Positions 60,901-62,426 of a stretch of 62,426 nt of DNA are shown here, one piece after another. The notes beneath the pieces were generated by a model. That model had not been told where the DNA came from. It saw nothing but the letters and a program-made list of their open reading frames with translations, and did no database searches. A program made the translations under genes and the position numbers. This DNA comes from Limnohabitans sp. JirII-31 (GTDB taxonomy: Bacteria; Pseudomonadota; Gammaproteobacteria; Burkholderiales; Burkholderiaceae_C), in the NCBI RefSeq assembly GCF_002778315.1, contig NZ_NESA01000017.1:1-62426 (forward strand), read 5' to 3'. The number at the start of each line of letters is the position of its first letter. Position 1 is the first letter of the stretch.

Positions 60901-62426
60901 CTACCACTGTCCGCTGCTGTCTTTGCCCTTAGCCTTCAAGACAGAGCTCAGCACGATCCCCTCACCCGAGCCTTATCTGCGTAGCGACAGCGTCAAAGTA
61001 GCGCAATGGCGTACCAAACTGGGGCGCAAAACCAAGCCACGGATTGGCTTGGTGTGGAGTGGGAATCCCGCTTTTAAGGGCGACCAAAACCGCAGCCTCA
61101 AACTGCAAGAGTTGATGCCTTACCTGCCAGAAGGCTTTGAGTATGTTTGCCTGCAAAAGGAGATCCGAGAGGTAGACCAAGAGACACTCAAGCAATCAAG
61201 CGTCCGATACTTTGGTCATGAACTCGAAAACTTTGCAGATACGGCGGCGTTATGCGAGCTGATGGATGTGGTGATCAGCACGTGTACCAGCGTGGCACAT
61301 TTGTCAGGTGCGTTGGGCAAATCGACCTGGGTGTTGCTGCCCTACGTCCCAGATTGGCGCTGGTTGTTGGACAGAGAGGACAGTCCTTGGTATGGATCGG
61401 TCAAGTTGTACAGGCAGGATGCTGACCGAAGTTGGTCTTCGGTATTGGAGCGGGTCGCCGGTGCGTTGTTGGATTGCGACAAACTACCGGTGGCCTCCAA
61501 CGCGGCATCATCGCAGAATATGACAAAGTTAATGGCTGGATTAAATTCTTTTCAAAACGGTCAAGCAGTTCAAGCCAAATCAATTCTCGAAGATCTGCTC
61601 AACGATACGCCGAATCATTTTGATGGCTTGCATTTGTATGGCATTGTTTTAGGACAACTTCAAGAAACTAAAAAATCGATTGAGATTTTTAAAAGAGCGA
61701 TAAGAATAAAAGCCAATAACGCTGACGTACACAGTAATTTGGGTAATGCGTATAAAGACGATCGCCAGTATGAACAGGCGGTCGCACATTGCGACATAGC
61801 TATTGGCTTAAATGCAAAACATTTCGCCGCCTATACCAATCGAGCGATTGCGTTGCAGCAATTGGAGAGACTAGACGAAGCTTTGATCAGTTACGACAAC
61901 GCCATTGCACTTAACTCGAACAATCATGAAAATTATTTGAACAAAGGTGTCATCCTTCGAACACTGAAAAACTTTGACGAGGCATTAAAGAGTTTTGAAA
62001 AAACAATTGAGTTGAAGAGTGATTGTGCAGAGGCCTACTACAACCTAGGTGATGCACAGGCGTATCTCAAACAGTTTGAAACTGCGTTGAGCAGTTATGA
62101 CAAGGCAATCAGCATCAAGCCAGATTATGTGGATGCATACATCAATAAAGGCAATACGCTACAAGCCCTCAAACAATTTGAGGTGGCTGTTGCAAGTTAT
62201 GACCGAGCGATCAGTCTTCAACCCGACTATGCCAAGGCTTACTACAACCGAGGTAATGCACAAATGGCGCTCATGCAGTCTGAGGCTGCGGTAGACAGCT
62301 ATGACAAAGCAATCAGCCTAAAGCCAGACTATGCGGGTGCGCATTGGAACAAATCACTGGAACTTTTGGCTCTGGGGCAATTTAAAGAAGGTTGGAAAAG
62401 CTATGAGTGGCGTTGGAAGCACGAAG
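54329..62426 (+). CDS. Giant modular TPR / GT-B glycosyltransferase-like protein (3' end outside window)
   Basis: I translated this frame codon by codon: 2,699 codons with no stop up to the window end. Order: N-terminal glycosyltransferase-like domain (residues 1-220), then TPR block (240-590), GT (591-865), TPR (872-1183), GT (1184-1458), TPR (1485-1628), GT (1629-1903), TPR (1912-2119), GT (2120-2394), TPR (2402-2699 and on). Each GT copy has LHSEQGLGDTIQF, LVWSG, NRS, CLQKEIRE or CLQNEIRD, and VDTSVAHLSGALGK, as in heptosyltransferase-type (GT9-like) GT-B enzymes. A TPR plus GT-B layout recalls O-GlcNAc-transferase-like proteins, usually with one GT domain. No signal peptide is seen, so it is probably cytoplasmic. 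Base composition is clearly AT-richer than the flanking housekeeping genes. Target and sugar are unknown. Confidence 0.9.
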   Translation, partial: MSTLIFCTSFSNNPQHWQQRYRKWVDYFASSSLEFDQMLMVDDGSPVLPEWSDFEVLTELPAQRPSAKKVLFHFSNNLGRQSNLHHPGWFRSFGFAAQYAKAHQFTKIVHIESDAYLMSTRMFDFVNNSQTGWTTFWCPRWQCEEIAIQVVCEDQFDTYERITQQDYGSVYAGKVIEKMLPYTSVRKDFVGDRYAEGNGSIPLNVDYVCQFQTELEIGALVKRVKQQLSLPAPSQQGQEDVGKLFEQGLALHKQGQLVRAKMLYEAVLKKNPKHFDALNALGVAEINFENYREAVNLISSALLENKKSAEAYYNLGLGLDGLNLKAQAIEAYDECLKLDPKNFSALNNKSKTQRDIGKYEEAIVSSSAAIAIKSDYAVAYLNRAIAFMELKQFEAAIASFDQAIGIKPGNAEAYFNRGNAQMELKQFEAALASYDRAINTKPDYADAYFKKGLTLQELKQLPTAVASYDKAISVKPDFANAYLNRGSVLSKLKQLDAALDSYNKAISIKPDFVQAYSNRAVVLKDLGQIEAALASYDEAISINPDYAGVYWNKSFTLLLSGRFEEGWKLYEWRWKHEGLGLKLPNFSQPLWLGVESLQGQTILLHSEQGLGDTIQFCRYAKLVKALGAHVVMESPTALVPLLQGLEGVDELVARGQALPAFDYHCPLLSLPLAFKTELSTIPSSEPYLRSDKAKVKQWRAKLGRKTKPRVGLVWSGSTGHTNDHNRSFKLEELLPYLPDGFEYVCLQKEIREVDQEMLQQSSIQYFGDELENFADTAALCELMDVVISVDTSVAHLSGALGKPTWVLLSYSPDWRWLLDREDSPWYGSVKLYRQDADRTWSSVLHRVSRSLLSQAKLPVANSVGVQQITKKFMAGLTAFQNSQPVQAKSILEDLLKDAPNHFDAMHLYGIVLGQLQETKKSIEIFKRAIEIQPNSADVHSNLGNAYKDDGQHELAITHCEMAIRLNANHASAYTNRAIALQKLERLDEALVSYDKAIALNPNNHENYLNKGVILRTRNNFDEALKSFEKTIELKRDCAEAYFNCGLVLKQQHHYEAALSSYDKAISIKPDYVDALINKGNTLQALKQFEAAVVSYNQAISLEPNYAEAYYNRGIAQMSLKRSADALDSYDKAIYLKTDYAGAHWSKSLACLLFSQFEEGWKLYEWRWKYEGLDSKLPDFSQPRWLGVESLQGQTILLHSEQGLGDTIQFCRYAKLVKALGARVVMEVPAPLVPLLESLEGVDELVEKGQALPAFDYHCPLLSLPLAFKTELSTIPSPEPYLRSDKAKVKRWRAKLGRKTKPRIGLVWSGSTVHKNDRNRSLTLDELTPYLPEGFAYVCLQNEIRDVDQEALQQSSIQYFGDELENFADTAALCELMDMVISVDTSVAHLSGALGKSTWVLLQHVPDWRWLLDREDSPWYGSVKLYRQDADRTWSSVLHRVSRSLLSQAKLPVANSVGVQQIAKNFMLELQVVGETEHSSEVQLLQLFTKGLSFHKEGQLAQAKAIYEAVLQIKPTYFDALHMLGVIALTWNDADLSVSLIGKALIENKSNSDAFFNYGLALHANAQPLSAVESYDSAISLNRDNDKIYWNKSLSLLLLGKLYEGWQLYEYGWRGSQQRGIPLVSSQPLWLGVESLQGQTILLHSEQGLGDTIQFCRYAKLVKALGAHVVMESPTALVPLLQGLEGVDELVARGQALPAFDYHCPLLSLPLAFKTELSTIPSSEPYLRSDKAKVKQWRAKLGRKTKPRIGLVWSGSAVHKNDRNRSLTLDELTPYLPEGFAYVCLQNEIRDVDQEALKQSSIQYVGDELKDFADTAALCELMDVVISVDTSVAHLSGALGKSTWVLLPYVPDWRWLLDREDSPWYGSVKLYRQDADRTWSSVLHGVSRSLLSQAKLPVANSVGVQQIAKNFMAGLTAFQNSQPVQAKSILEDLLRDAPNHFDAMHLYGIVLGQLQETKKSIEIFKRAIEIQPNSADVHSNLGNAYKDDGQYELAITHCDIAIGLNAKHSSAYTNRAIALQQLERLDEALISYDKAIALNPNNHENYYNRGNAQMALMQSEAAVDSYDKAISLKPDYAGAHWNKSLELLALGQFKEGWKSYEWRWKHEDLGSKLPNFSQPQWLGVESLQGQTILLHSEQGLGDTIQFCRYAKLVKALGARVVMEAPAALLPLLQSLEGVDELVAKGQALPAFDYHCPLLSLPLAFKTELSTIPSPEPYLRSDSVKVAQWRTKLGRKTKPRIGLVWSGNPAFKGDQNRSLKLQELMPYLPEGFEYVCLQKEIREVDQETLKQSSVRYFGHELENFADTAALCELMDVVISTCTSVAHLSGALGKSTWVLLPYVPDWRWLLDREDSPWYGSVKLYRQDADRSWSSVLERVAGALLDCDKLPVASNAASSQNMTKLMAGLNSFQNGQAVQAKSILEDLLNDTPNHFDGLHLYGIVLGQLQETKKSIEIFKRAIRIKANNADVHSNLGNAYKDDRQYEQAVAHCDIAIGLNAKHFAAYTNRAIALQQLERLDEALISYDNAIALNSNNHENYLNKGVILRTLKNFDEALKSFEKTIELKSDCAEAYYNLGDAQAYLKQFETALSSYDKAISIKPDYVDAYINKGNTLQALKQFEVAVASYDRAISLQPDYAKAYYNRGNAQMALMQSEAAVDSYDKAISLKPDYAGAHWNKSLELLALGQFKEGWKSYEWRWKHE
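55048..56098 (+). repeat. TPR block 1 (about ten 34-residue repeats)
   Basis: Units of 102 bases with the TPR pattern, e.g. EAYFNRGNAQMELKQFEAAL. Units 5-9 are the most alike. The last half-repeat (EEGWKLYEWRWKHEG) forms the bridge into the GT domain. Confidence 0.88.
56099..56925 (+). other. GT-B domain copy 1
   Basis: Residues 591-865. GLGDT at 609-613; conserved Asp790 in SVDTSVAHLSGALG. Reference copy for the comparisons below. Confidence 0.82.
56162..56436 (+). repeat. Exact 275-bp repeat, copy in GT domain 1
   Basis: Identical base for base to 59276-59550; the first mismatch is at 56437 (G) against 59551 (C). Confidence 0.93.
56942..57877 (+). repeat. TPR block 2 (about nine repeats)
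   Basis: It opens with FMAGLTAFQNSQPVQAKSIL and is of a different lineage from block 1. It is nearly identical over its first ~410 bases to block 4 (offset 3,114) and closely related to block 5. Confidence 0.88.
57878..58704 (+). other. GT-B domain copy 2
   Basis: It starts exactly 1,779 bases after copy 1. Conserved Asp1383 is intact (SVDTSVAH). Confidence 0.82.
58783..59212 (+). repeat. TPR block 3 (short, about four repeats)
   Basis: It opens with LFTKGLSFHKEGQLAQAKAIYEAV, matching the start of block 1 rather than blocks 2, 4 and 5. The final unit (YEGWQLYEYGWRG) is diverged. Confidence 0.85.
59213..60039 (+). other. GT-B domain copy 3 (mosaic)
   Basis: It starts 1,335 bases after copy 2; Asp1828 intact. 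A 275-base inner tract equals copy 1 while both sides equal copy 2. Confidence 0.82.
59276..59550 (+). repeat. Exact 275-bp repeat, copy in GT domain 3
   Basis: Identical to 56162-56436. Flanks 59220-59275 and 59552-59716 match copy 2 (57885-57940 and 58217-58381) with only one mismatch each. Confidence 0.93.
60056..60685 (+). repeat. TPR block 4 (about six repeats)
   Basis: Same as block 2 or 5 with exactly three repeats (306 bases) missing after NPNNHENY. Start FMAGLTAFQNSQPVQAKSIL. Confidence 0.87.
60461..60647 (+). repeat. Exact 187-bp repeat, first copy
   Basis: Identical to 62240-62426, offset 1,779; covers the last full TPR and the bridge into GT copy 4. Confidence 0.93.
60686..61512 (+). 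other. GT-B domain copy 4 (conserved Asp replaced)
   Basis: It starts 1,473 bases after copy 3. The motif SVDTSVAH reads STCTSVAH (Cys2319). The LVWSG region also differs (GNPAFKGDQNRS). Confidence 0.82.
61526..62426 (+). repeat. TPR block 5 (about nine repeats) running to the window end
   Basis: Collinear with block 2. It ends in the linker into a fifth GT domain (FKEGWKSYEWRWKHE), which is cut by the window. Confidence 0.87.
62240..62426 (+). repeat. Exact 187-bp repeat, second copy, cut by the window end
   Basis: Identical to 60461-60647 up to the last base of the window, so the true repeat is longer. Confidence 0.93.

Noticed and set aside
54683..62294. Many 60-110 codon frames on both strands
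   Set aside because: They recur at equivalent points of each repeat and are out-of-frame readings of the giant gene, not separate genes.
57000..62426. Regular ~102-base periodicity that could suggest a CRISPR array or satellite
   Set aside because: The period is the 34-codon TPR; the sequence is coding, with conserved residues and synonymous differences, and there are no short identical repeats with unique spacers.
54329..62426. Several separate single-module TPR-GT genes
   Set aside because: Direct codon-by-codon reading shows no stop or frameshift between modules, and no ribosome-binding sites or promoters stand out at module borders.

Overview
The window looks like chromosome of a betaproteobacterium, order Burkholderiales and probably family Comamonadaceae (Limnohabitans/Rhodoferax-like). 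This rests on two things. The first is the housekeeping cluster ndk-rlmN-pilW-rodZ-ispG-hisS-yfgM-bamB-der-hfq-hflX-hflK-hflC-yjeT-hisZ-purA. The second is a structured leader in front of sucA at the place where Burkholderiales carry the sucA RNA motif. No rRNA or tRNA gene was recognised. No gene-free stretch reaches 300 bases; the longest intergenic gaps are about 160-180 bp.

Layout. (1) 1-4350 is an accessory edge. The end of an IS3-family element has cut off the 5' part of a PrrC/RloC-like (AAA_13) ATPase gene. It is followed by a DUF2130 coiled-coil protein with a possible PD-(D/E)XK core, an unknown gene, and a Phd/RelE-ParE-type toxin-antitoxin pair. (2) 4350-17460 holds mixed genes: a DEDD exonuclease and RbgA-type GTPase, a FitAB/VapBC pair, a reverse-strand five-gene unit (J-domain protein, three unknown proteins, DTW-domain tRNA enzyme), a GNAT enzyme, dusC overlapped by a RIO-type kinase, an MFS transporter, a VOC protein, an RluF-like pseudouridine synthase, an NlpC/P60 hydrolase and an isochorismatase-like protein. 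(3) 17544-25360 is central carbon metabolism: prpE, then the 2-oxoglutarate dehydrogenase operon sucA-sucB-lpdA ending in a clear terminator. (4) 25431-33356 holds zapE, a secreted coiled-coil protein, a DUF465 protein, a DinG/YoaA helicase, bamD, rluD, scpB and rluB. (5) 33469-49676 is the conserved housekeeping cluster (nucleotide and isoprenoid synthesis, translation, outer-membrane assembly, ribosome GTPases, Hfq/HflXKC, histidine and purine enzymes). (6) 49704-54270 holds metC, a DUF2189 membrane protein, mnmH, and the divergent pair tesA/ybbA-like ABC ATPase.

(7) 54329 to the window end is the most striking part. It is one uninterrupted, visibly AT-richer reading frame of at least 2,699 codons with no stop in the window. 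It encodes an N-terminal glycosyltransferase-like domain followed by alternating TPR blocks and heptosyltransferase-like (GT-B/GT9-type) domains: TPR-GT-TPR-GT-TPR-GT-TPR-GT-TPR-(GT...). Its DNA repeats are long and in places identical. One copy carries an internal conversion tract, block lengths differ by whole TPR units, and one GT copy has lost its conserved Asp. A perfect 14-bp inverted repeat lies 2 nt before its start codon. I read this as an actively recombining modular TPR-glycosyltransferase, possibly part of a surface-protein or polysaccharide glycosylation locus that continues beyond the window.
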